A stretch of DNA of 39,230 nucleotides from a virus, in the IMG/VR virus record IMGVR_UViG_3300048927_000817, positions 1 through 39,230 of that record; one strand, given 5' to 3'. Each line of letters begins with the position of its first letter. Within the stretch, counting starts at the first letter, position 1. Made by a program: the position numbers and the translations under genes. The notes under the pieces are model-generated. The model was not told the origin of the DNA. It made no database searches and saw nothing but the letters and a program-made list of their open reading frames with translations. Positions 29,901 through 38,795 of this stretch are shown here, piece after piece.

Positions 29901-30917
29901 CTGTTGAAGGCCGGGGACGATCTGTCGGCCCAGATCAACAAGGCTCTCAGCTTCGAGAACGTGTTCACCGAGTTGAAGACGTACCTCGATCCGGTCGGCG
30001 CCGAACTGGACACGATCGACAAGGAATTCGCCAACCTGCGCACCATCTTCGCCGAGGCAGGGGCCACGGCGGCGGAATATGCCCAGCTCGAACAGCTCCT
30101 GTCGATCAAGCGCCAGGAGGCGATGAACAAGGAAACGGATGCCCTCAACGACATCCGCTCGCGCATCGCGGAGGCTCAGGGCGACGAAGCCACCGCGACC
30201 GCCATCGCCCGCGCCAAGGAACTGCGCGACGCCACCAGTGACGCGCAGCGCGCGCTGCTCCAGCAGCTCTACGCGATCGAGGACGCCAACGCCGCGCAGG
30301 ATAAGCTGACCGAGGCGCAGGAAGCCGCGGCCACCGCAGCCGAGCAGCTTCGCCAAGCATGGGAATCCGTCAGCGACAGCCTGGTGGACGAGGTGAACCG
30401 CATTCGCGGCCTCACCGGCGGCGACGATGCCGCCAGCTTCGCCACGCTGCAGGGCCGGTTCAACGAAGCAGTCCTTGCGGCGCGCGGCGGCGATCAGGAG
30501 GCGGCGGCCAAGCTGGCCGAACTCAGCCAGTCGCTGCTCGATGTCGCGGGCAACGTTGCCACGAGCCGCCAGGAACTGGAACGCATCAAGGCCGAGACGG
30601 CAGCGAGCCTGGAAGGCGTCATCGATGCGACCAAGGGCTATGCAGGCGGCAGCTCGTCCGCCTCGTCCGCGTCCGCCACGGCATCGACGGCGATCGATGC
30701 GGTCAGCTCGGCAACGGGCACGGCGTCGGCGAGCAGCAGCAACGATAACACCGCCGAGCTGCGAGCCATGCGCGCGGAGCAGGCCCAAATGCGGGCCGAC
30801 TTGAACAACGGGCTGGCGGCAATCGCCAGTGGCGTGAACCGCTCTGCGCGGGTGTTGGAAGACGTGAGCGCGGAAGCTGACGGGCGGGCCATTGTCGTGT
30901 CGGGAGTTGCGAAGTGA
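26976..30917 (+). CDS. Tail tape measure protein
   Basis: A 1313-residue protein, the longest helical protein of the tail, which sets tail length and is ejected with the DNA. It contains extended Ala/Gln/Glu/Lys-rich coiled coils (for example residues 10-60, 340-430, 600-730), a membrane-like segment around residues 198-222 (GGPWGIALTTAIGLAATFAM), and a Gly/Ala-rich hydrophobic region around 811-870 (LGSMLGGVLGSALGGAF). The C-terminus is a Ser/Ala linker and a coiled coil. GAGG precedes ATG 26976. The end overlaps the tail-tip gene as GTGA. No peptidase or lysozyme motif was seen. Confidence 0.92.
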   Translation: MAGIQAGGGSAGRLNIELVAEIARLQSDLDRAKQLVNAASGDMAKSARAANDNLAAIGRGAGGGLQQFSREIAAVKAQLDPMYAAQQRFNQQMDVLDDALRVGAIRQHEYAAATAQARLALQEHAQAVMRNQAVLEDVGDGFKKSSGNARNFSLQMSQVGQQVMAGTGVIQALAIQLPDMTAGMHGAQEGAGRFAAFMGGPWGIALTTAIGLAATFAMTLIEEGESLDANLEKLRKDAAQTAATATAKAEFEKTLDGVIAAIREQSEALDKSIITSQQAEIQTYNEAVQRRNNTVEIREQTVALLEQQKVLAENAKSTNIFAGGPGGAQSIVANQYAAEVERVQRELDKAKAAVADAEKNVRKAEIPRNQRAVAEAMDAAAAATGRYERNLEKLNAQRISGAISQKQYIALDRAAQETRDKAIKAAQDAEKKHRPTSDERRAERLGREADATQALIAGLYKSADAYAVSTAAGIRARVEAEATAKGIKKQADVQSYVAAELRSYVADQVTGSAEAVAAMNDQTRAQEFVNKAISSGALDASKASEALADMAEQQKLTTTMAVAAMNKDEEGYKAAKKALNDLTEAQLANKKARKATEDAIQSAQISRAIEDIRTETKLTSDLGAARLKALRGLSGAALEDELARIALEQEKIAIQVRAETEARRLRDAGLTKSADLRMQEAEAAKQQADARFEIEKQTVAIDRYNDRLRDTIDLLGDLGKVGQGLGALLGIFTGNTTGIRGPLGDLLNTSMTGKNDKGEDIASSIGEEISKIFKKDGAFVKAVVPVLQNAATGMAASSALFGKQSASEQAGSAIGGALGGKIAEKALTKGMNDLFKGLGDFAGPLGSMLGGVLGSALGGAFTKVKWGRVDLSAAGVSGASGNSGSSQKAALAAGNSIYGGLADLASQFGGTIGNFGNISVGVRHGDYRVNAGGTSLKVKKGAVDFNDDAEAAVAYAMKLAIERGAINGIRASTNNLLKAGDDLSAQINKALSFENVFTELKTYLDPVGAELDTIDKEFANLRTIFAEAGATAAEYAQLEQLLSIKRQEAMNKETDALNDIRSRIAEAQGDEATATAIARAKELRDATSDAQRALLQQLYAIEDANAAQDKLTEAQEAAATAAEQLRQAWESVSDSLVDEVNRIRGLTGGDDAASFATLQGRFNEAVLAARGGDQEAAAKLAELSQSLLDVAGNVATSRQELERIKAETAASLEGVIDATKGYAGGSSSASSASATASTAIDAVSSATGTASASSSNDNTAELRAMRAEQAQMRADLNNGLAAIASGVNRSARVLEDVSAEADGRAIVVSGVAK

Positions 30918-33900
30918 GGGTAGTTCTCGACAGCGGCGAAGTTCTGGACCTCGGCGAGACCGAGGCCACGCCGACGATCGGCATCGTCGACTATAGCCGC
31001 CGGGTGACCGACGACTATGGCGTGACGACTGTCGTCGAGCGCGGCTTTGCGCGGCGCATGTCTGTGAATCTGGTCGTACCGTTCGACCAGACGGACGCGC
31101 TCCAGCGCAACCTTGCTGCCATTCGCGCCAAGCCCGCGCGCTGGATCGCCGATGAAGGCGTGGACTGGCTGGACTTCCGGGGGTTCTACAAGGACTTCGA
31201 GGTCAACCTGCCCGTCCCGCCGAAGGCCTATTGCACCCTGACGGTGGAGGCGCTGACCGCGACCGAGGCCTTCGCCGATCCCGGCGGAGATCCTGCACCG
31301 CTCGGCCATGCCTCCACGTTGCAGTTGCTCCAGCCTGCCACGATCGAGGGCGGTGCGCTGGTGGCGAGCACGGTACCGGAGAACGACTATCCGGAGTGGT
31401 CGGCGGGGACGACGTACCCGCTCGGCGCCCGCGTCATCAAGGCGGCGACGCACCGGATCTACGAAAGCGGCTCGATCGGCAACGTCGGCAACGATCCGAC
31501 CGGCACGTCCGGCAAGTGGCAGGACATCGGCCCCACGAACCGGTGGGCGATGTTCGACCAGGCGCTTGGCTCGACCACCGAGGCGGCGGGCCAGATCACG
31601 GTGTCGCTCGCGCCGGGCGCGGCGAATGCGGTTACCCTGCTGGACGTGAAGGCGGCGACGGTGCGCGTCGTGACCACCGGCTATGACCGCACGCTTGCTC
31701 CCAATGCCAGCGGGACGGTCACCTTCCTCGACATGCCGGAGACGGCCGGGCAGGTCACGGTTGTGATCACCGGGCCGGGCAAGGTCGAGGTCGGCACGCT
31801 GCTGGTCGGCAAGCTGGTCGGCCTCGGCTCGACCACCGACGACGCCAAGGCTGGGATCACGGATTTCAGCCGCAAGGAAGCCGACGAGTTCGGCGAGATC
31901 CAGATCGTGGAGCGCGCCTGGGCCAAGCGCATGACGCTGCCCGCCAAGCTGCGCCGCGATGCCATCGATCTCGTCGCCGGGCGCATCGCCGCAGTGCGCG
32001 CGAAGCCCTCGCTGTGGATCGGCAAGGAGGGAATGGAGACCCTTACCGTCTACGGGTTCTTCAAGGACTTCTCGATTGCCGTTGACACAACGATCTGCAC
32101 GTTATCCCTATCGATCGAGGGCCTGAGCACGGCGGGGAAGGTTGAGCCGCTAACCGCGAGCGTGGCCTGGCCTGACATCACCGATCCTGACGGCACCAAG
32201 CCTGCCGACAACGCGACCCGCAACGTCAACCGCGGCGAATGGGCGCTTGGCGTCGCATACGAGGTGGGCGATTTTCTCCAGTATGGCGGATCCTCGTATA
32301 CGGTCATCACCGCCCACGTCTCCACGGCAGAGCTGCCGCCGCCGAACCAGTTCGTGTCGCTGCTTGCCTCGGCAGGGGAGCCGGGCGAACCGGGTGAGCC
32401 TGGCCAACCGGGAACGCCAGGGGCCCCAGGCACCCCCGGCGAGGCGGCAATCACGCCCTCGCTCACAGCGCCTGCGCGGCAGGTCTGGGCCTATGCCAAT
32501 GGCGCCGTAAAGGGCTACAACGGCGCCAGCACTACGTTTGTCCTGAAGCAGGGCAGCGTGGACGTGTCCGCGAATTTCAACGTGGTGATCGCCTCCAATC
32601 CGAACGGCCTCCAAGTGTCGCTGTCAGGACGTACTGCCACGGTGGTCGGGGCGACTGCGAACGCGGGGGAGTTCGGCAACGTCAACGTCCTCAGTGCAAC
32701 GCTTACGCTGCGCGCGACCGGCACGGGAGCGTTCACCGGCCGCAACTTCGACCTGACCTTCACGCTTGGCAAGCTCCTGGGCGGCTACGAGATCGTGGCG
32801 ACCCTGCCGACGACGAACCTGTTCGAAGGCCGGATCGTCTACAACAGCACTGACGGCAAGCTCTACACCTACACCAACGGAGCCTGGAAGACAGGCGTCA
32901 ACGCCTCGGACATTGCCGGTGACATCGTCGCGGACCAGTTTGCTCCGAACATCGAGCCTGTTTCGCTGGTGACGTCTGTGCCTTCGGTGAAGAGCACCAG
33001 CGTCATCTTCAACCAGACCGACGGCAAGACATACCGCTGGAACGGAAGCGCCTACGTCGCCACCGTGGCGGCGGCCGACATCGCCGGCGGCCTGACGGCT
33101 ACGCAGTTCGCCTCCGGCATCGAGCCGGTCACGCTTGTGTCGGGCGCCTTGCCGACCACGCGCATCACCAACGTGATCACCTATGGCGGTAAGCTCTACC
33201 GCTGGAACGGCTCGGCATATGTCGCGACTACTGCCGCCGCCGATGTTACCGGAACGCTGACCAGCGCCCAGATCGCTTCTCTCGATGCGGCCAAGCTTGC
33301 TGGTCAGATCGTCGGCACCCAGATCACGGACGCTGCGATCTCGACCGCAAAGCTGGCGGCCGGTTCGGTAACCGCCGGGCAGATCGCGGCCGGATCAATC
33401 CTCGCGTCCAAGATGGCGATCACGGGCGAGAACCTTTGGCCCGACCCGCAGTGCCAGGACATCGACTGGTGGAAGGGACCGTCTCAGGGCGCGCTGACGT
33501 CGGCCTTCGGTTACGTGAACCCCGAAAACCCCAGCAACAGCCAGAGTGCGGGCTGGCAGTTTGTGCCATCCGGGCTGTCTGCGTTCTCCGATCGCGTTGG
33601 CGGTTCGAAGGGCATGTGGCAGCTCTGGTCGGGTAACAACAACGACCAGTTCACGTCCGGCGCGATTGCGCAGGTAGTCCCGCCCTCGATCTGGGCCAAG
33701 CCGAGCACGACCTACGAAATAGGCATCGGCTGCTTCAACTCGTCGAACAAGCCGGTCAATTTTACGGTGAACATGATCAACGCTGCGGGCGCGATCATCA
33801 ACACCGTGACGCCGATCGTCTGGTCCGCTGGTGACGCCAGCACGCGGTATTACAAGGCCAAGATCAAGACGACTGCCGATACCGTCTCGATTCGCCTGTA

Positions 33901-35536
33901 TTTCGAGGTGCCTGCTGGTGCAGCGTTCTCCGGTGCGGTGAACGTTGGCAACATCAGCGTCCGCGAGGCCGCTGGCGGCACCATGATCGTGGACGGCAGC
34001 ATCACCGCCGGTCATATCGCTGCCGATACCATCACGGCGGCGCAGATCGCAGCGGGCGCCATCAGCACGTCGGAACTGGCCGCCGGGGCCGTGACCACCG
34101 CGAAACTGGCGGTCGTTCCAAACAACCTCATACCAGACCCCTACTTCGCCGACACCGTTTGGTGGACCGCGACGCGCCTGGACGCGGGCGGATGGTATTT
34201 CGAGGACAATAGCAACCCGGGTGGCGCCGCCCTTGGCATGGGCGTGCCGAAAATCCTGGTGCTCGGGCCGCAGAACAGCCTGCGCAAGCATTGCTGGTCG
34301 GCCAGTGTGCCATTCTCTGGTCAGGGCCAAGTCGTTCGGCTGCGAGCCATGGGGTCCAACTCCACGTCCGATCGCATGTATCTCACCGTCCGTTTCCGCG
34401 GCCCAGCTGGCGACCTCGGCGACCTCGGCATCAACTGGGAGCCGGGGGCAGGAACGAATATCCTGCGATCGGCGCAGATGGCTGTGCCGACCGGAACCAC
34501 GCACTACCAGGTGATCGCCTTCAACGAGGGCAACACCAACACCAGCGGTTGGATGTGGGTCGGCGCACCTAAGCTGGACATCGCAGCGTCGGCCGACCTT
34601 CTGGTGGACGGCTCGATCACCGCCAGCAAGATTGCGGCCGACACAATCACTGCCGGGCAGATCGCAGCGGGCGCGATCTCCTCCTCCGAGATCGCCGCCG
34701 GAGCGGTCACGGCCGCGAAGATGACCGTGGCGGAATTCGAGAATCTGTTGCTCAATGGAGACCTTGCCTCCGGCAACCTGGACGGTTGGTCGCGCAACTA
34801 CAACGGCGTGGATGGCATGATCATCCAATGCGAAGACGGCGGGATCGGCACCGGCTGGCCGTCTCGCTATGTTCTCCACATGCTGCGCAACGGCAGGACG
34901 GGGGTCAACGAACTCAGCATCACGAACGGCTTGGGCACCTGGGACAACAACGACAAGCGCTACGGCATCCCGGTAAGTCCTGGGGACGAGTTCGCTTTCG
35001 AAACCACCTGCTGGTGCTCTAACGGCGCAAACGTCCAGTTCGACATGATCATGTTGGACACCAGCGGCCAGCTTCAATGGATGGCCTGCGAGGCGGTGTA
35101 TAACACCTATCTGAACAGCACCACCAATCTCGGCGCAACGCCTGGCGAGGGCTACGTCGTTCTCAAGGGCACGTTCAAAAATGTCAGCGGCAGGCAGGGA
35201 CGGGCAAACGTCCGCTTCATGGGGCCAATCGCCTCGACGCCGAACGCGCACTGCTACTTCTGGAATAGCAAGATGCGCCGCCGGAACGCGGCCGAGCTGA
35301 TCGTTGACGGGCAAGTCACCGCCAGCAAAATCGCTGCCGGTGCAGTCGTGACCGACCATCTCAGTGCTGGCGCGGTCACGGCGGCGAAGCTCGCAGTGAC
35401 CGAGCTTTCGGCAATCACCGGCAATATCGGCCTGCTCCGCACTGCTACGAGTGGCCAGCGCACCGAAATCGATAACAACGGGGTTCGAAGCTACCACCCG
35501 AACGGCGCAATGGCCGGCCGCTTCGGGAACTGGTGA
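30914..35536 (+). CDS. Large modular tail-tip/fibre protein
   Basis: A 1540-residue protein starting at GTG 30914. Residues about 1-115 and 297-410 are diverged copies of one domain (DYSRRVTDDYGV...VERGFARRM versus DFSRKEADEFGE...VERAWAKRM). Carbohydrate-module-like segments follow (GTTYPLGARVIKAATHRIYE and VAYEVGDFLQYGGSSYTVIT). Then come a short collagen-like GEPGEPGEPGQPG stretch, three copies of a DGKxYRWNGSAYVA unit, and three probable jelly-roll modules (starting NLWPDP, NLIPDP, NLLLNG). Each module is joined by hydrophobic repeats such as AGQIAAGAISTSELAAGAVT. It is very probably the receptor-binding part of the tail; the exact lambda J or HK97 counterpart is unclear. Confidence 0.82.
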   Translation: MRVVLDSGEVLDLGETEATPTIGIVDYSRRVTDDYGVTTVVERGFARRMSVNLVVPFDQTDALQRNLAAIRAKPARWIADEGVDWLDFRGFYKDFEVNLPVPPKAYCTLTVEALTATEAFADPGGDPAPLGHASTLQLLQPATIEGGALVASTVPENDYPEWSAGTTYPLGARVIKAATHRIYESGSIGNVGNDPTGTSGKWQDIGPTNRWAMFDQALGSTTEAAGQITVSLAPGAANAVTLLDVKAATVRVVTTGYDRTLAPNASGTVTFLDMPETAGQVTVVITGPGKVEVGTLLVGKLVGLGSTTDDAKAGITDFSRKEADEFGEIQIVERAWAKRMTLPAKLRRDAIDLVAGRIAAVRAKPSLWIGKEGMETLTVYGFFKDFSIAVDTTICTLSLSIEGLSTAGKVEPLTASVAWPDITDPDGTKPADNATRNVNRGEWALGVAYEVGDFLQYGGSSYTVITAHVSTAELPPPNQFVSLLASAGEPGEPGEPGQPGTPGAPGTPGEAAITPSLTAPARQVWAYANGAVKGYNGASTTFVLKQGSVDVSANFNVVIASNPNGLQVSLSGRTATVVGATANAGEFGNVNVLSATLTLRATGTGAFTGRNFDLTFTLGKLLGGYEIVATLPTTNLFEGRIVYNSTDGKLYTYTNGAWKTGVNASDIAGDIVADQFAPNIEPVSLVTSVPSVKSTSVIFNQTDGKTYRWNGSAYVATVAAADIAGGLTATQFASGIEPVTLVSGALPTTRITNVITYGGKLYRWNGSAYVATTAAADVTGTLTSAQIASLDAAKLAGQIVGTQITDAAISTAKLAAGSVTAGQIAAGSILASKMAITGENLWPDPQCQDIDWWKGPSQGALTSAFGYVNPENPSNSQSAGWQFVPSGLSAFSDRVGGSKGMWQLWSGNNNDQFTSGAIAQVVPPSIWAKPSTTYEIGIGCFNSSNKPVNFTVNMINAAGAIINTVTPIVWSAGDASTRYYKAKIKTTADTVSIRLYFEVPAGAAFSGAVNVGNISVREAAGGTMIVDGSITAGHIAADTITAAQIAAGAISTSELAAGAVTTAKLAVVPNNLIPDPYFADTVWWTATRLDAGGWYFEDNSNPGGAALGMGVPKILVLGPQNSLRKHCWSASVPFSGQGQVVRLRAMGSNSTSDRMYLTVRFRGPAGDLGDLGINWEPGAGTNILRSAQMAVPTGTTHYQVIAFNEGNTNTSGWMWVGAPKLDIAASADLLVDGSITASKIAADTITAGQIAAGAISSSEIAAGAVTAAKMTVAEFENLLLNGDLASGNLDGWSRNYNGVDGMIIQCEDGGIGTGWPSRYVLHMLRNGRTGVNELSITNGLGTWDNNDKRYGIPVSPGDEFAFETTCWCSNGANVQFDMIMLDTSGQLQWMACEAVYNTYLNSTTNLGATPGEGYVVLKGTFKNVSGRQGRANVRFMGPIASTPNAHCYFWNSKMRRRNAAELIVDGQVTASKIAAGAVVTDHLSAGAVTAAKLAVTELSAITGNIGLLRTATSGQRTEIDNNGVRSYHPNGAMAGRFGNW

Positions 35537-35537
35537 G

Positions 35538-35846
35538 ATGTCGGGCGCTGGAGCCGAGTTCTTCTATCCCGACGGTCGCCTGAAACAGTCCCATACCGAC
35601 TATGCCGGCGGCTTTTACGGATCCTTCGCGACAGGGGGCGCCGCGTCCGGATCCATTCAGGACGTCCGCCTTGTCGGCAAGCTGCTGCTCGCCTTTCCGC
35701 TCTACTCATCGGGTAATTTCGGCGGGCCCAACCTATCCCTGGACTCGAACACAGGCATCATTTCCTGGTCGTTTACAGCGTCTGCGACGAACGGCGCCTC
35801 TACCGGTGCCCCGCCGAACCAGACCATAATCTACGGAGGCTACTGA
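35538..35846 (+). CDS. Small tail protein, hypothetical
   Basis: A 102-residue protein starting at ATG 35538, two bases after the large tail gene stops. It is rich in Gly, Ser and aromatic residues (FFYPDGRLKQSHTDYAGGFY, then VRLVGKLLLAFPLYSSGNFG) and looks beta-rich, like a fibre tip or a fibre-associated protein. The next gene begins on its stop codon (TGATG). No family is recognised; no strong ribosome site is seen, so translation may depend on the upstream gene. Confidence 0.7.
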   Translation: MSGAGAEFFYPDGRLKQSHTDYAGGFYGSFATGGAASGSIQDVRLVGKLLLAFPLYSSGNFGGPNLSLDSNTGIISWSFTASATNGASTGAPPNQTIIYGGY

Positions 35847-36610
35847 TGCCCGCCGGCATGGAGACGACGACGCCGGACGGCCGCGTTCAGCTGACTACGG
35901 ACATGATCTACTTCCGCCTGGAGCAAAAGATAGATCTGCCTGCTGACAGCAATGGCTGGGCGCAGTTCGGCACCGGCTCGGGGCAGCGCGACATCTTCGT
36001 GGCGGGGCTGACCGTAGCAGACGGCCCGTTGCTTGCCCTGGCTAGTCAGTCCTTCACCTGGGCGGAGATAGTTGGAACCTCGGGAGGCGGCATCACGTGG
36101 CGGGTCTACAGGTCCGGCACCAATGCCGTAACCTTGTACGTGTTCTCGCAGCGCCGCCCTCCTGTCAGCGCACACATGGCCGGGTGCGAGCTGTACGAGT
36201 ACGCAGGGCCAATCGTCTATTCATCGGACTACCCGATCATTCGACCGCTGGGCATGCTCACCAATCCCGCGCCAGGCACCTATTCGGGCGTTAGCCTGGC
36301 CGGGCGAAGTGTAGCGCACGTGCCGATAAAGCAGGAGGTGACGAGCGCCGTCTCCTTCACCAGCGCAGGGATCGGCTCCTGCTACTACAGCAGTGTGCAA
36401 GGCTATCAGATCTACCGGCGGGACCAATGGTCGCGCGGCGGTGTGGTTGCTTGGGGCAATTCTGTGTCCGGCTCCGGCAACGCCTTTTTCCAGGATAGCG
36501 GCACCTTCCAATACCAGTGTGTGCCCTCCGCGAGCGCCATCCCCGCCAGCCAACAGGTGAGCAGCACCGGCGGTTGGCGCAGCATGATCATCGACGTCAC
36601 CAACATCTAA
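35846..36610 (+). CDS. Tail-region protein of unknown function
   Basis: A 254-residue protein that overlaps the previous stop. It is beta-rich with many Gly, Ser, Tyr and Trp residues, for example WAQFGTGSGQRDIFVAGLTV, WRVYRSGTNAVTLYVFSQRR and SCYYSSVQGYQIYRRDQWSR. This composition fits a tail spike or fibre component. I cannot name a domain. It is probably co-translated with the small tail protein before it. Confidence 0.72.
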   Translation: MPAGMETTTPDGRVQLTTDMIYFRLEQKIDLPADSNGWAQFGTGSGQRDIFVAGLTVADGPLLALASQSFTWAEIVGTSGGGITWRVYRSGTNAVTLYVFSQRRPPVSAHMAGCELYEYAGPIVYSSDYPIIRPLGMLTNPAPGTYSGVSLAGRSVAHVPIKQEVTSAVSFTSAGIGSCYYSSVQGYQIYRRDQWSRGGVVAWGNSVSGSGNAFFQDSGTFQYQCVPSASAIPASQQVSSTGGWRSMIIDVTNI

Positions 36611-36622
36611 GGAACCTGACCC

Positions 36623-37303
36623 ATGTACATCATCCAGGACATTCCTGGCTCGACGCCGCTGTTCCACAAGATCGGCGCGGTCACCATCAACGGTCCCGCA
36701 ATCATGGCGGCAATCGATACCGTCTCCGCTGAACCACAGCCGGTCCCCGGCGGCACCTCGACCACGTTCTACGGCGGGCGGAGCTACACCCTGCCGGAGG
36801 GCACGATTCCGGAGGAGAACGTCTCGCAGCGCGCCGTCAGCGAGTGGATGGTCTCGCCCGATGGTCCCTTCCCCGGCTCGGAGCTCTCCTCCGATTCAGA
36901 CTTCATCTACGTTTCGAAGCGCGCGCTGCTCCTGGCCAAGGTCCGCAACCGGCGCGACCAGGTGCGCGACGGCGGTTGCCTCGTCGAGATCCAGGGTGGG
37001 ACGTGTCGAGTGGAAACGGATGCCACGAGCCGGGTGAACATCTCGGGCTCGGTTGTCATGGCCATGCTCGCGCTTCAGGGCAGCGAGGACTTCGCCACCG
37101 ATTGGCGCATGGCGGACAACTCCATCGTCGCCCTCGATGCCGCCGACATGATCCGGCTCGGCAAGACTGTCGCCACCTTCGTCGAAGCCGGTCAGCGCCG
37201 GAAGAATGAGCTGGATGCACTCATCGCCACGATCGCGCAGGGTGCGACCGAGGAAGAGATAGCCGACATCGAGGCTCAGGTCCTCGCCGATTGGCCCGAG
37301 TAA
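36623..37303 (+). CDS. Tail fibre assembly-like protein, DUF4376-like C-terminus
   Basis: A 226-residue protein with AAGGAA before ATG 36623. Residues about 100-205 resemble DUF4376, a domain found at the end of phage tail-associated proteins: LLLAKVRNRRDQVRDGGCLV, TDATSRVNISGSVVMAMLAL, and WRMADNSIVALDAADMIRLG. The first 90 residues are beta-rich with FYGGRSYTLPEGTIPEEN. The gene lies between fibre genes and lysis genes, in keeping with a fibre accessory or chaperone role. Confidence 0.75.
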   Translation: MYIIQDIPGSTPLFHKIGAVTINGPAIMAAIDTVSAEPQPVPGGTSTTFYGGRSYTLPEGTIPEENVSQRAVSEWMVSPDGPFPGSELSSDSDFIYVSKRALLLAKVRNRRDQVRDGGCLVEIQGGTCRVETDATSRVNISGSVVMAMLALQGSEDFATDWRMADNSIVALDAADMIRLGKTVATFVEAGQRRKNELDALIATIAQGATEEEIADIEAQVLADWPE

Positions 37304-37436
37304 CCACAGTGTAGCGGCGGGCCGATCCAGGCCGCCAACCGCCTCAGCAGCTTTGATCCCCACTGACAACCGCGCGGCTCGCCGCTGCGGGCGAAGGCTG
37401 CTGTCACCTTTCCACACCGCAACCAGCGAGACCGTC

Positions 37437-38027
37437 ATGAACGATCCCCGCAAAGACACATTCGATGCCGTCCGCGCGATCACGCCGCCCGGCCTGTTCA
37501 ACGATCCCGGCAATATCCTTGCCCTCAATAATCTCCTCGACGCTTTTGGAGCACAGCGCATGCCCGCGACCGATATCCCCGAAGAATACTGGCCCATGCT
37601 CTCCAAAATCGAGAGCGGCGACCGGCCTTACGTCAAGGCCGCCAGCTCCAGCGGGTCTGGCCTCTATCAGTTCCTGAAAGCGACGTGGATCGGCGAGGGC
37701 GGCAAGTGGGGCTCCGACATGCGCCTCGCGTTCGGCGGACTCAAGCCGTCCGCCGATGAGCAGCTGGCCCGCGTGAAAACCTTCACCGAGAAGAACGCGG
37801 CGTCGCTGCGCGGTAAGAAAATCGCGATCAACAAGGCATCGCTCTACGCCGCGCACTTCTTCGGCGCGGGCACCGCGGCGAAGGTCATTGCCGCCGACGT
37901 CAACGCCCGCGCCGATGAGATCGCGGGCGAGGCCGCCACCAAGGCAAACCCTTCGATCCTGAAGGGCAAGACCGTGGGTCAGTTCCTGATCTGGCTGCAC
38001 GGCAAAACCGGCGAATGGGCTCGCTGA
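37437..38027 (+). CDS. Endolysin, lytic transglycosylase-like
   Basis: A 196-residue lysozyme-superfamily protein. The catalytic Glu59 lies in LSKIESGDRPYVKA, followed by SSSGSGLYQFLKATWIGEGG, the SGLYQF-x3-TW pattern of soluble lytic transglycosylases. It would cut peptidoglycan glycan strands. No signal peptide is seen, so release depends on the holin encoded next. I start it at ATG 37437; the frame is open to TTG 37353, but the extra part is not family-like. The 133 bases before it hold GC-rich hairpins but no clear promoter. Confidence 0.85.
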   Translation: MNDPRKDTFDAVRAITPPGLFNDPGNILALNNLLDAFGAQRMPATDIPEEYWPMLSKIESGDRPYVKAASSSGSGLYQFLKATWIGEGGKWGSDMRLAFGGLKPSADEQLARVKTFTEKNAASLRGKKIAINKASLYAAHFFGAGTAAKVIAADVNARADEIAGEAATKANPSILKGKTVGQFLIWLHGKTGEWAR

Positions 38028-38043
38028 GCCAAACGGGGGCATA

Positions 38044-38409
38044 ATGGAACACTTCTCGCTATCCGACTGGCTCACGTCGTTAGGCTATGCCCTGCTGTCC
38101 GCGATCGCTGGCGGCCTGGGTTACGTCATGCGTGAGAACGACAAGGGCAACAAGCTGAACGGGTGGCGGGCTCTTACCGAGATCGCAGCGTCCGGCCTTG
38201 TCGGCTTCCTCGTCATGCTTCTGTGCCGGGCCATGGAGGTAAATCCGCTGTGGACCGGATTCATCGTCGGCGTTTTCGGTTGGCTCGGTGCGAACGTCTC
38301 GATCCGTCTGCTCGAACGCATTGTCTACGAACGCCTCGGCATCAAGCTCCGCGCCAACACGGACAAGCGCGTCGAGGCGGCTAAGACTCAAGTGGAGGAA
38401 CAGCTGTGA
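38044..38409 (+). CDS. Holin, multi-span membrane protein
   Basis: A 121-residue protein with three probable membrane helices near residues 10-29, 46-64 and 68-87 (LTSLGYALLSAIAGGLGYVM, ASGLVGFLVMLLCRAM, TGFIVGVFGWLGANVSI) and a charged C-terminal tail. The size and position between endolysin and spanins fit a LydA/holin-type pore former. GGGGGC precedes ATG 38044. Its stop overlaps the spanin start as GTGA. Confidence 0.82.
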   Translation: MEHFSLSDWLTSLGYALLSAIAGGLGYVMRENDKGNKLNGWRALTEIAASGLVGFLVMLLCRAMEVNPLWTGFIVGVFGWLGANVSIRLLERIVYERLGIKLRANTDKRVEAAKTQVEEQL

Positions 38410-38795
38410 AATGGCTCTCGAAGCTCATCGCGCCCATCAAGTCCGAGCTACTTGCCATGGTGGGCGTGGTCGCCATCTGCGGCATCGGCGCGACGATCGC
38501 CGGATATTTGCACATCCAGCGCCAGAACGACCAGATCGCCACGCTGGACAAACGGAACGCCGATCTCGTCACCGCGAACAAGGGCTGGGCCAACCGCGTG
38601 GCGGAGCAGGACCGTCTGCGCGCCCAGGAGCAAAAGAACGTGCTGCTGCTCCAGGACAAGCTCGCCCTCATCGAACAGCAGAACACAGCCGCCGCGGCGC
38701 AGCTCAAACAATTGGAGGCCACCAATGCCGAGGTTAAGGAATATCTGTCTCGCCCTATCCCTGCTGACCTGCGCCGCTTGCTCGAAAAGAAGTGA
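38406..38795 (+). CDS. Inner-membrane spanin (Rz-like)
   Basis: A 129-residue protein starting at GTG 38406. An N-terminal membrane anchor (ELLAMVGVVAICGIGATIAG) is followed by a long periplasmic coiled coil (QRQNDQIATLDKRNADLVTA, then QKNVLLLQDKLALIEQQNTA) and a C-terminal PADLRRLLEKK. This is the Rz i-spanin layout. With the outer-membrane partner nested at its 3' end it would fuse the two membranes in the last step of lysis. Confidence 0.9.
   Translation: MKWLSKLIAPIKSELLAMVGVVAICGIGATIAGYLHIQRQNDQIATLDKRNADLVTANKGWANRVAEQDRLRAQEQKNVLLLQDKLALIEQQNTAAAAQLKQLEATNAEVKEYLSRPIPADLRRLLEKK

Noticed and set aside
27408-30788. A 1126-codon open frame antisense to the tape measure gene.
   Set aside because: Long antisense frames are expected in GC-rich genes. 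Its protein is Arg/Gly/Ala-rich shadow and the plus strand has clear tape measure features.
33395-35497. A 700-codon minus-strand frame over the tail-tip gene.
   Set aside because: It mirrors the repetitive plus-strand coding sequence and has no plausible start or partner genes.
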